The notes under the pieces were generated by a model, which saw only the letters and a program-made list of their open reading frames with translations, was not told the origin of the DNA and made no database searches. From Nigrospora sphaerica (taxonomy: Eukaryota; Ascomycota; Sordariomycetes; Amphisphaeriales; Apiosporaceae): DNA of 64,000 nucleotides. This document shows positions 23,201 to 32,353 of the stretch, in pieces (position 1 is the first letter of the stretch; each line of letters begins with the position of its first letter). The position numbers were made by a program, and so were the translations under genes. The stretch lies in NCBI GenBank assembly GCA_018287875.1, contig JAGVVL010000001.1, forward strand, positions 2,542,001 through 2,606,000. Reading direction: 5' to 3'.

Positions 23201-23976
23201 GTCCCAAACTCGTCTTCGTATTGTTGCTTGCGCTTCTTCCTCTGTTTCTTAGAAGACGAATCCTTTGCCTTTCGCTTGAGGGTGGGCGTAGGCTCGGGAA
23301 GCTCGTCCAAATCCCGCACATGCATGACGCCGTTCATTTGCATGTCGTCTTCCGGCTCGGCTTTGACGTGCTCCAAGCGCAGCCTTTCCTTTTCTGCCTT
23401 TTGGGCCCTTTTCTGCTCTTTGCGCTCCCTCTTGGCACGTCGTTGGCTGCTTTCCGACTCTTCCGCGGCCATACCCGACTCGCCGTCGTTGTTGTTGTCT
23501 GGACTGCCTGGGGCCAGGCCATTCGCCTGATCAGCAGTGATTTCGGTCGGCATGCCCGGGTCGAGCAATGGATGGGTGTCGGCTATCGGTGAATCGCCTT
23601 GGCCGGACTTGGAAGCAGAGTGCTTCTTGCTGCGACGCCTCTTTGTCTTCTCTTTTGATTCTGAAACCATGGTCGAGATTTTTTCTGGCGATCCAAAGTT
23701 GGGAATATGCAGAGGCAATCCGTCGTTGTCTTCGTACTCATTAATTTGGGAGCGAGGTTGCGATGCCGAGAGGGGGGAAGTCGGACGATCCAGGTTTTTC
23801 TCGAGCGCAAGATTGGAGCTGTAATGCTCCTTCAGTCGGTCGCCGGGAGGAAGGGCGAACTGGCTCGAGAATATGGGGTTCTGTGTGTGGTCGATCTCAG
23901 GCGATAGTGATGCGAGTCTCTTAGAAGGGGAGCCCGGTTCCTCCTCGCCTGTCATCTGGCTCTGTTGGTTACCCAT
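20269..23976 (-). CDS. REB1: Reb1/TTF-I-like Myb DNA-binding protein
   Basis: A single uninterrupted frame of 1,235 residues. The first ~600 residues are acidic and basic low-complexity sequence with several nuclear-localisation-like clusters (TKRRRSKKH, KKQRKKRKQ). The conserved core spans about residues 640-825: a helical region (EHWKEDHNMDQHDLNEMMH), then two Myb/SANT repeats, GTWTPEQHRELVVLYETHGKN...HRIRNYV (about 702-745) and EAWTKAEEDKLLAIIE...GRTRSRLQCIYKWKKLK (about 755-822). This layout matches the Reb1/TTF-I family, which binds rDNA terminators and promoters and arrests RNA polymerase I or replication forks. The C-terminal 300 residues are low complexity, with a Thr/Glu/Ala repeat near 1092-1128. 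The N-terminus MGNQQSQ resembles an N-myristoylation signal, odd for a nuclear factor. The symbol is by family resemblance; it could be a Reb1 paralogue. Confidence 0.85.
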   Translation of the reverse strand: MGNQQSQMTGEEEPGSPSKRLASLSPEIDHTQNPIFSSQFALPPGDRLKEHYSSNLALEKNLDRPTSPLSASQPRSQINEYEDNDGLPLHIPNFGSPEKISTMVSESKEKTKRRRSKKHSASKSGQGDSPIADTHPLLDPGMPTEITADQANGLAPGSPDNNNDGESGMAAEESESSQRRAKRERKEQKRAQKAEKERLRLEHVKAEPEDDMQMNGVMHVRDLDELPEPTPTLKRKAKDSSSKKQRKKRKQQYEDEFGTAPLDQEDNTQSNGTILDGNLPVTSTSVSQKGASFGHFAQNVYSSRYGSQHDTPNGHDDSRLTVDGEDAEQSPSAARLGRRSRSRANSVASQSSAGKAMPIQQEPITGDEQDDVEPGQYMDVDEQSDSRSEATDVGLATDERSQPQPLTNDESADEDMSDVGEHDLHMVNHDAQDGENRTDGAELGSEDLGAEAPTDVMFSDADTDVDLGARATKKKPAAPETQPSEPDTVDAQIVKESPVKSAKSSRKPGLLQQYGSKASTGRKRVAKKPFTIDSQEENIESLASPPGGLSPAAGAAKRRKARAVSDAEQDVAESGSIQASSPVEGEGKAKAKVSSAEKGKTIMAPNRAGSFVSKPRTVPDPSKENETKGPFSQYEMDKLNTVLEHWKEDHNMDQHDLNEMMHKNPQLVKSFEFWDAVHAVVPTRKRQKVIDQCRRIWHNFVALGTWTPEQHRELVVLYETHGKNYKVIGQMINRHPEDVRHRIRNYVIPGDNRKTEAWTKAEEDKLLAIIEAAVKEIRSQKAKGEIDQDMADDQHVDWLEVSEQMGRTRSRLQCIYKWKKLKLKMAGGVIDGRAGRSMEDIIADARREAATMPALHLYYVAKGIKDAGTTCESRIPWARLGGKSQRTGRYPRATLIVVWVRLRRTIPNEAIFTVHDIATKLCARHRHEEELRWPSDNEVDLEEEFHIVEKKILKILQATGRPKSAYYEGKSENRAVDEDSDGDEEAGHDVVAASKAQTDATPRHPSIELGFDRPKPTIPSDREIEESDYSSPKQPTSGKKAAKKARKESSRSNQVQISNDDEPSANARKPLNAKKARTPSSQANKGPKQSSTTSPEATEVTEATEATEATDATETTEPTETTKPAEPAEPTTTKKARAAHTPSGRIRKGNQEPSTSTPDVTEPGTTAKAKKASTSSSNGRKTSGGSLSARRQNDRDKRAQTGGGEQELSSDTDAENVEDIPARVSPNKKMSPKKI
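20586..20700 (-). repeat. in-frame T-E-A/T-E-T coding repeat
   Basis: Within the Reb1-like gene, the reverse strand repeats nine-base units such as GCCACAGAG/GCCACGGAG that code for T-E-A, T-D-A, T-E-T and P-A-E triplets. The array is imperfect but in frame, so length changes by whole units would not break the protein. Confidence 0.8.
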
Positions 23977-26210
23977 CTTGTCGCATTATCTGGTCAAGGT
24001 CCTGGGAGCGGTCAGTTGCTGGAAAAGACCGTTCATGCGACGAGCGTCAACGGCAATGTCGGAGGAGTGGGGAAAGACAGGATGGGGCAGGGATAATGGG
24101 TAGGTACGGTCCATGCGAATAGTGGAAGAACCGCGGGGTTGAGACAGTGAACAGTGGCTACGCACACCGGCGACGCACGCATCGATAGGCGAGTAGGCCG
24201 AGTGTCCGGGCGAAAAGAATATTGGCGAAAAATAGATGCGATCGCAGAAGGAGGATGGCGCACTGCGACCACAACGCATCGGCCATGGGGATGGTGAAAG
24301 TTGAGACTGTTACGACAAGGACCCTCAAAGGAATAGGCGGGGAGTCGTAGGCAGGTGGAAGGAATATGTGAAGTAATTGACTTCAGATAACCAACGTCAG
24401 GACCGTCGCCGCCGCGACGGCAAGGTGCATGTGCAGGATAGATCTCGAAGGGACCGGGGTATAAACAGTACGACAAAGAGATGTCTTACCTGGAGCGGTC
24501 TGTCGGGAATCTGCAGTGTGGCAGACGTCGATGGTAGGTTGGCGATTGGAAGTCTGTCTGATGTGGATGGTGCGCGGGTCAAGAGCGCGCGTTTGAAAAG
24601 ACGCGTCGTCGAGTCAAGTCGGGTTCTTATGGGTGCTCGAGATAAGGTTCAGATTGCGCTGCCGTCGGCACTACTGCTCCCAACGTTGCTGTTGCTGAGT
24701 TGCCTGCTAATGTCTCCAGTCCAGGTCGATACTTGCTTAGCACCTGGCTGGACTGGCTGTGGTATCGGCAGTACCGCCAGAGAGAGGGAGAGGGAGGAAG
24801 GAAAAAAAAAATCCACGATGATGATTTGCTCAGATCTTGAGTGGCCACAAGAGGTCAAGCCCAGAAAATTTAGAGTTTAGGTGGTCCGGGTGGGTGAACG
24901 GGAGCTGGGACCTTAGCGGTACGAGTGTACAAACAGCCGGGAGCTACAGTGGGGGTTAACGTTATCGCTGTTGGCCGAATCGTGGGGTAATTAACACTGA
25001 AGCTGGCCCCAATCTACACCTGCTCCTTTGCCTTCACCTCAGCCCTCCGAACTGTGAAAGAAAGGGTGAATCCAGGTGGTGAAGGGACTCACCATCTCTT
25101 TAATCGGATGCACATTATGTTATACACGAGGCATTAGAATTAACAGTGAGAAGGGGTGACCCTATTGATACTAGGCAATGTAGAGCAGCATTCGCCCTGC
25201 CCTATTAACCTAGGTGCTAGAGGTTATGTAAATGACGTACACATAGCTAGGAGCTGAAGGCGAACAGACATGTCATAGACTTGTGGAACGGGTTCCGGGT
25301 AGCATGTCAGAATTGACACAGAAAGACATGCGACCTCTCTAGGGTCGGTGTAGATACTGCCTGGACAGAATGCCCACGGTGTTGCAATGAGCTTCCGACG
25401 CCATGGTACTACCATCTACTCGCCAGCATGGGAAGAGGCAATACACATGCCACGCACCACTATTCAAGTAATGAGCCTTGCCCTGGCTATCAACTTATCT
25501 GAAGGCACCCGCGCGATTCCTGAAGGTACTGGTACTATCTTTACATGCCTGTTCCCGAGATGATGAGGGAAGTGGCGGGCTTTTCAAGCGGCCAACCGGG
25601 AGGCGCAAGCTGATACCGGCGGTCATCGCATTCTCCATCCCCATCCTTCATCCCCATTATGTGTATTGCACAAAGTAATCAGGGTACTTGGTCACCGTCC
25701 CCCCGTGGGTAATACGACGCGCCAGCTTCCGAGCTGAGTGCGATCATCTGTGCTTCATAGGTCCATCCATCCTATATCGTGTGCGACTCCAAATTGTGGG
25801 GACATCCTTTTGTCCGCCCTCTGCAATGAGCCGCAATCACACACAAGCCAATATGCAAATGCCTGCATCCATGTTCCAACCTATCAGCGACCCCTTACCC
25901 ACACGAGAAGAAGCACGTTCAACCGGCTGAATGCCCGCTGCATGCTACCTCTCCCGAATGCAGGGGCAGAGCGTACTTACGCAGAGACACTTGTCCCAGT
26001 AACGGTGGTCTGTATGACACCTCTACTCAAAGCATTCTCATTCTTGTTTCCAAGCCTTCATCCGGTGTGACCGTACTTGCCTCACATCGCGGCCAAGCTG
26101 CTATAATCCGCAGCCAACACCGGCCAGGCTATGAAAACCGCAGAGACCAACGCAGCGGCCCACGGCACATGACCATATTTGCCGAAGCTAGCACGTCCTG
26201 TCCCACGACC

Positions 26211-26217
26211 GGCTAAA
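26211..26217 (+). promoter_or_regulatory. candidate XlnR/Xyr1 site (GGCTAAA)
   Basis: GGCTAAA, the published consensus for the xylanase regulator XlnR/Xyr1, occurs once on the coding strand 688 bp upstream of the CE5 esterase start. A single 7-mer can occur by chance, so this is suggestive only. Confidence 0.3.
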
Positions 26218-26745
26218 GTCGAACCGTTCCAGGCAAATCCAGGAACGCCGATCCCCCGTCCCAATGCGGTAGCGGCACTCGACCTTGCGTGTCTTGCGCT
26301 CCACGCGCCCCATGTACCCCAGGCTCGGCACCACCCACCACGTCCAGTCGGCAACGTGCTACCCTGTCCTTGTACCGGCTGAACTGCCACGGAATGAGCA
26401 GAGACGATACGTACGGAGCATGGCCCGCAGCCCTGCCATGGAGCCACGGCGTCATGCCATGCAGAACTAGGCCCCGGTGGCCCGGCCGGGGAGCCAGCAG
26501 CTGAAGGTAATATGGGCAACGGACCATATACGTGCGCGCGAGTCCTTATGCAGATGGAGGAGGCGGGGTTCCCTGGTTTGCCTGCTGATATAGGATAGGA
26601 TGGCATTATAACGCTTGGGCGGGGGCTTCCCACTCCTTTCCATGGCGGCCACGGCTCAATGGGGCTCCTCATGTCGGACAGAGCCACCTGCGACCCAGTC
26701 AAACATGCCTCCCATCTCCTCTTCCTTTGGGCCGGCCCTCCCCTG

Positions 26746-26752
26746 AGTATAT
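26746..26752 (+). promoter_or_regulatory. candidate TATA element of CE5 esterase
   Basis: A GTATATG element about 153 bp upstream of the CE5 start codon, with no better TATA-like sequence nearer. It is the likely core promoter by position only. Confidence 0.35.
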
Positions 26753-26904
26753 GAAGGAGCCATCTCCCGCCCGTTCTGTAGATCCTCGTTGAAACAACCA
26801 TCGCCAAGCCGTCGGTCACAGCCTTAGCCTGAAGCACGATTAGATCCTGCATTCACCAAGCACCGACCTTGTCTTCTACTCCTTTGGTTCCCCTACCGCT
26901 CACA

Positions 26905-27814
26905 ATGAAGACCGCCGCCCTCGTTCCCGTCCTCGCCGGCCTCGCCGTTGCTAACCCCGTCGGCCAGGAGCTCGAGGCCCGGCAGAGCTGCCCTGGGGTA
27001 TTCGTCTTCGGCGCGCGCGAGACGACGGCGCCGGCTGGATTTGGCACCGCCGGCGGCCTCGTCAACATGGTGACGCAGGCCTACCCGGGCGCCCAGTCTC
27101 AGGCCATCCAGTACCCGGCGTGCGGCGGCCAGTCGCAGGTAGGCAACATCCAGCGTTCTTTATTACCCATTTCAGCCCGGACCCCTCCCGTTGTACTCCC
27201 GTCACGCTTCGTTTCTGGCGTTCTAGCCAGAGGGCGCTCCGGAAACTGCTCCACATACGCCTAGATTAAGAAGTTACTGACTCTGGATGATGGCAGTGCG
27301 GCGGCGTACCGTACGACCAGTCGGCGTCGCAGGGCACGCAGGCCGTCGTCTCGGCCGTCAACAGCCTCAACCAGCGTTGCCCCAACACCAAGATCGTTCT
27401 CATCGGCTACTCCCAGGGCGGCCAGATCATGGATAACGCCCTCTGCGGCGGAGCCGGCGCGACCCTGGGCGGGAACGCCCTTGCCGCCGTCAAGGCCGCC
27501 ATCTTCATGGGCGACCCCCACAACGTCAACGGGCTGCCCTACAACGTTGGCACCTGCCGCGCCGGCGGTGTAAGTTTTCTCGCCGACCCCCGGAGGATTG
27601 TTCCCCCCCACGGCCCGGCTAACACGTTTCTGCCCAGTTTGCTGCCCGCCCCAGCGGCTTCCGGTGCTCGCCCGCGAACCCCAGCATCATCCAGTCGTAC
27701 TGCGACTCGACGGACCCCTACTGCTGCAACGGCAACGACGCCAACAGCCACCAGCAGTATGTGAACAAGTACGGCTCTCAGGCCCTCAACTTCATCAAGT
27801 CCAAGCTGGGGTAA
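26905..27814 (+). CDS. CE5 acetylxylan esterase (cutinase fold)
   Basis: Three exons (26905-27138, 27297-27569, 27638-27814) encode 227 residues. A signal peptide (about residues 1-16) and short propeptide precede the mature start near QSCPGVFVFGARETT. The catalytic triad is Ser117 in the nucleophile elbow GYSQGG, Asp195 in CDSTDPYCC and His207 in NSHQQY. The YPACGGQSQCGGV segment across the first intron, the NALCGG loop and the DPYCCNG loop match fungal acetylxylan esterases (AXE-II type) better than cutinases, which lack several of these cysteines. The secreted enzyme removes acetyl groups from xylan during plant cell-wall breakdown. Intron 1 (27139-27296, 158 nt) has GTAGGC, branch TACTGAC and CAG; intron 2 (27570-27637, 68 nt) has GTAAGT and CAG. 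No carbohydrate-binding module follows. A possible XlnR site lies upstream. Confidence 0.93.
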
Positions 27815-29824
27815 AGTCCAAGGGAGCTTTTCCGCCGTCGCTTGTCCTCACGATGGCTCCATCGCCGACCGGGGGCTCTAGGGCGGCTACACGCTGGACG
27901 AAGGATGATTTCGCGACTGTAAATAGTTTGCCTGTCGGTCATTTTGACCGGGAACGTGGTGTACATACTTTTGTATCTCCTACCTGGTGACTACAATTTT
28001 GCCGCGCCCTCCCGCGTGTCACCAATCACGTAAGAACCCGCAGTGCCGTAGCCCGGCATTTGTTTGCCCCCCCGAGCACGGGAGGTGGTCCAAGCACGTC
28101 CATTCCCGTTCCCTGCTCTTGACCCTGTCGCGGAAGCTTGGTATCCGTGCCGCAAATGGGCAGCCGAAGGAGGGGGGGGAGGCGGTGGTAAGGTGAGCCC
28201 TGTGTTAATCCCTGGCGGGTGGAGAGGGCCCAGGGACGGGGGTCCAGGGAGCCGATCACAGCCGATCCGGGACGATCCGGCACGCCCAGCCCAAGAGCAC
28301 CCCTGGCGCCATCCAGTCATCTTGGGCCGCAGAGAGAGATACGAGAGCAAACTCGAGAACTCCGTGTTTGCCATGACGGACGGTTTGCTTGCCAACAAGC
28401 ATTTATCGACTTGCGAGGAGTTTTCAGCCCCCCCCCCCTTCCCTTAAGAGGCGCCCGTCGAAAATCGCGACCGTCTGAGTACGCCTCTGCGATACCCGCC
28501 AGGGGGGCTTAATCGGTGCGGCCTCGTCGGCGCCGCGGAAGATCCATGGGTTTGGACGAAACCAGAGTCGGTGGGCTCTGCTGGGCCGGCATCAAGGCTC
28601 CGAGCCTTTTTCTCAGGCCATGCTGTCGAGGCGACTTTATCCCAAGGGCCACTGCTCGTTCACGGGTATGGCATGTCCCCCTCGATGGCAAGCGATGGGG
28701 TTGCCAAACAGTCTACGGAACGCCCTCGCGACCGCGGTATATCGACGCGGCAGGGGGATATTAAAGGGTTGCGAGCCGTACTTGGCCGTACGATGGCTTC
28801 TGCACGGTTTGGGAAGCCGGCAGAAGGTCAGATTGACCGATTGTTCAGCTTCGCGTCGGGACATCCGAACACACGAGCGAAGACACTTGGACGCCTGGCC
28901 TGGGCCCAAGCATGCCCGATTAAGCCTGACACCCAGGGACACAGTGCCGGTGAGCTGGCCAAATTAGGCAAAGCTCTTGCCCATAACCTGGCCCATACCG
29001 CCGATGTCTTCACGTACGGTTTTTCATATATGTCACCGGGAATTACAACCGACACAGCGAGCATTGTGCAGGAGCGAAGGCCCAGTTGCCATATTGAAGA
29101 AATAACAAGCAAAGCCCGCCGTGTATTGGATGCTGTGATCAACAAGACAGTTGCCTCCCACCCAACCTGCCTAATGGTGTGCGCCTATGCTTCGGAATGC
29201 TAAAGAGAACCGCCGCGCTCCCCGACACAAGTAAATGCAAAAAGTGTTCAAGCCGCCCGTTCCAGATGTGTATTGCGCTCACTGTGGTCCGCCACAGACG
29301 CACTCGCCACCCTTACCACCCAGCCGGATTGTATCGCCAACCGAAGAACGCCGCCGGACCCAAAGAGAAAAATGAAACCAGGAAAATGCCGCACGTAGTC
29401 GCCGCTGTCGACTGTTGGAGATAGCCATCCCCGAACCGGTATAGGGCATCGCCCGTTTGTCCGCCCTGTCCATACTGTAATACTGGGGAAGACATGCTCC
29501 CGGAACTGCTCCGCCTGGAGCGCACCCCGCCAAATAAAGAAAAACCGAAACGAGACCACTGCTTGCTCAAACAGCGATGCAGGACCGTCATGCGACGGGG
29601 AAGGGGGGTATCTGAACGAATGAGGCTGACGAAAAGAATGACATGTTATGCCTTACGCATGTGCTTGGGGAGGTATGGTGGGTGGAGGAGTCGAGGAGAA
29701 TAATGAGATGGAGAAGAGTGGGAAGGAAATCAGATCCCAGCCAGTCGGTGGGAGACGGCGCAAGCTGGTGTGGAGGTGTAGTGGAGGTATAGAACAGACC
29801 AAAGCGTCAGGGGGGGGGGGCTGT
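27815..29824. other. convergent intergenic region, no supported gene
   Basis: About 2.0 kb between the CE5 esterase and the Zn2Cys6 regulator. A 210-residue open frame at 28571-29203 (+) has no recognisable motif and no neighbouring splice-linked exon; it is not called. A run of 11 G lies at 29810-29820, just 3' of the regulator's stop codon. Confidence 0.55.
29810..29820. repeat. poly-G tract (11 G)
   Basis: Run of 11 G immediately downstream (on the minus strand) of the Zn2Cys6 regulator stop codon, in its presumed 3' UTR. Confidence 0.85.
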
Positions 29825-32059
29825 TTAGGTGCAGGAGAAGTCGAGTCCCATCTCTCTGGCTACGCCCTGGAAATCCCAGACGCGTACCCACTCGCCCTGC
29901 TCCATCAACTGCCACACCCGCTCAAGGACATCTTGCACGAGGTCACAGTTGCGCAAGCCAGTGTATCCCCGGACGCCCCTGATGGCGTCACGTATTCTGG
30001 TCTGTTGCGAAGGGGCGAAGCAGGCCGATCCGACGACCAGACAAGGGATAAGGAGCAGCATCTGCACCGGGTCGCTGGGCTTGAAGGACTCGAGGATGCT
30101 CAGCGACTCCTCGACGGCAACAGTAACGCGCTCGTCGTGCTGAGGTGGGTAGCGAGCCGGCGGGGGTGATTCGGCATGAGGCGAGCGCTGCATCTGGCCG
30201 GGACCCGATCGCTCGGCAGCTAGCGGTAGACCGCGATGCAGGTGGACCGGCGATGTTGGCGAGAGTGGCGGTGAGCCAATGCAGTGAAGGCCCATAGGGA
30301 CGTTACCAGCCACAGTCAATGGCGCCGCAGACGGCGATGATGATGAGGTGGAAGCTGAAGACGACGAAGGCGGACGGGTCGTCCGGAGCAGATACACCCA
30401 CATCATCTGCTTGTACAGGAGCCCTACACTCTCCCGACTGTCACCCGGCGGCCAGCGGGGAGTCCAGTCTCGAATGGCGTGGTCGATTTCGGCCGCGCGC
30501 CACAGCGACGTGTAGTCCACGACAGGGTCAACACGGGCGATGATGTTGTCCCGAATCCTGTTTCGGATCGATGTGATTTGGGCCAGATGCTGGAAGAGGC
30601 CGTCGCCGACACCGATCAGCCGCGCGGGCTCGATGGGCACCCACGGCTTCCAATCCTCGCTCGCCAGCCGAGGTGCTTGCATGCGTGGGTAGCGAATCAG
30701 CTCGTCGGCGAAGATGTGAAACTGGAAAAACTCGGTGATAAAGACGAGAAACGCCGAGTCATCGGGCGGCGAGTCCCGGATGAGGTTCTTGTATGCCTGC
30801 AGATGAAGACGGTGCTCGCCATTGTGGCTGCCGCTCACGATGGACTTGAGCAGCAAGCAGAGCATCTGGCCGTACCGCACCGAGAGGTTGACCGTCTCTT
30901 CCCCACCCTTGTTCTGCTCGCGGCCGATGTCCTCGTAGAACTTGTGCATGGCCTGAGCATGGTGATACTCGGACCGCTCCTGCAAGGATGCGCGTGTGAT
31001 CTGGGTGTTGGACGCAAATATTTTGGCACCGTAGGGCGTTTCGTAGTCGATGTGTTCACTCGCAAGCGACAAGATGGAGTGCATGAGCCCGCGGTGCTCC
31101 ACGGCCATTTGTAGGAGCATGTCCTTGAATGCGTTTTTGTGCTGGCTCTCGACCGTCAGGACGCCGCTGAGGTGGTTGATGTAGTGGTTCAGAAAGACCA
31201 TGTCCTCCGGCTGCTCCACGCCCTGGAAGATGGGCTGCAGGGTGATGACGGGGAGACTTATTCGTCGATCTGGGGTAGCTGGTCAGAAAACATGCGACGC
31301 GCGAGAGAGGTGGAACACGTACCATCCGCGGCCCTCTCCTTGCCACTCTTCCACAGCGTCTTTTCGTTGTATCCTTCGCAGACCACGGCGTTCTTCTCGC
31401 AGTTCATACCTTGGCTTCGGTTAGCGGGAGGGGAATGGTGAATGCCGGTTAGCGAGAGGGTCCAATAACATACATCTCGGCTTGGCCTCGTCACACTTCT
31501 TCTTCCGCTTCCGGCATGTGATGCAGCCGGTTTTTGACCGCCCCTTGGCCACTTTGCAGGCAGCTGTTTGGGGCGCCAGAGGGTGTTTCCGCGGCCGACC
31601 CCGAGGCCTCTTGGCCTTGGGGGCCGCGTCGGTAGTGCCCGAGGAGGGTTGCGTGGCTCGGGGAACCTCCTTGACCTCGGCCATGTGAAAGTCCTCGTCC
31701 TCGACGGGCTCCAGCTTCGGAATGGCCAGGACGTCGTCCGAGTCCTGATCCCAGCTCAGGTCCTGATCGACATCGTCACAATCGGCGTCCTCGCCGAAGT
31801 TGGTGCCCCACGAGTCGTGGGTGCAGGAGGAGGTGGCCGAGTGCACCATGGTAGGGACGGTATCGACGAGGGACATGTCCAGCTCGGTGCTGACGGGCGA
31901 GAGCTGTCCAGTGTCCAGCCGCGTCATCGACGTGGAATGTGTCGACCAGAGAGACGAGGTGTGCAGCATGGCGGCGACACCATCGTCGGAGTGTAGACTC
32001 CGGTTCTCCGGCCACGATATCTCCCCGCCGCCCCGTATCATGGTCATGGTGCAGTCCAT
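29825..32059 (-). CDS. Zn2Cys6 transcription factor with AT-hook
   Basis: Three exons (32059-31474, 31409-31323, 31269-29825) give 705 residues. An acidic N-terminal region is followed by an AT-hook (KRPRGRPRKHP, about 150-160). A canonical Zn2Cys6 binuclear cluster comes next, with cysteines at 179, 182, 189, 196, 199 and 206 (C-x2-C-x6-C-x6-C-x2-C-x6-C). Intron 1 (31473-31410, 64 nt) splits the cluster after the first base of the fourth Cys codon, and only splicing completes it. Intron 2 (31322-31270, 53 nt) uses a CAG 9 bases past a nearer CAG that is too close to the branch site. The rest (QPIFQGVEQPEDMVFLNHYINHLSGVL onward) resembles the Fungal_trans_2 regulatory domain. It is a nuclear sequence-specific regulator with unknown targets. 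The start is uncertain: Met at 32059 or 32047, or an upstream in-frame Met at 32230. Confidence 0.87.
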
Positions 32060-32341
32060 GATGGTGTAGAATCTTGAGAAAGGCCCGTCGTCACCCCAGG
32101 CCGCAACTGAACAGCAAAATGCTCCCTGATATGATGAAAGAAAGCAAGTGCCCCAGTACACACTTTGTAGGGGCGGCAGCGGTTTTGAAGTGAAGATCAG
32201 ATATGGCCAACCAAGGTCATAGGTCCACACACAGGGAGGTCATGCATAGAGGGTGGGGAACAGGTTGAGCTGATCACGTATGGGGGTCGATGATCCCACG
32301 GCCAACACGGCGGCCGCAGGTCTGGCGGCGAAAAGCAAAGA

Positions 32342-32353
32342 GGGGGGGGGGGG
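32342..32353. repeat. poly-G tract (12 G)
   Basis: Uninterrupted run of about 12 G upstream of the Zn2Cys6 regulator, intergenic. Confidence 0.85.

Larger units (their letters stand above)
23977..26904. other. divergent intergenic region, no supported gene
   Basis: About 2.9 kb between the Reb1-like gene and the CE5 esterase. The stretch 24.96-25.5 kb is visibly richer in A+T than its surroundings. The left part is presumably the Reb1 leader and promoter. No open frame with recognisable motifs is seen. Confidence 0.55.

Noticed and set aside
28571..29203. 210-codon plus-strand open frame
   Set aside because: No recognisable domain, no splice-linked partner exon, and convergent intergenic location. 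Could be an orphan gene, but nothing visible supports it.
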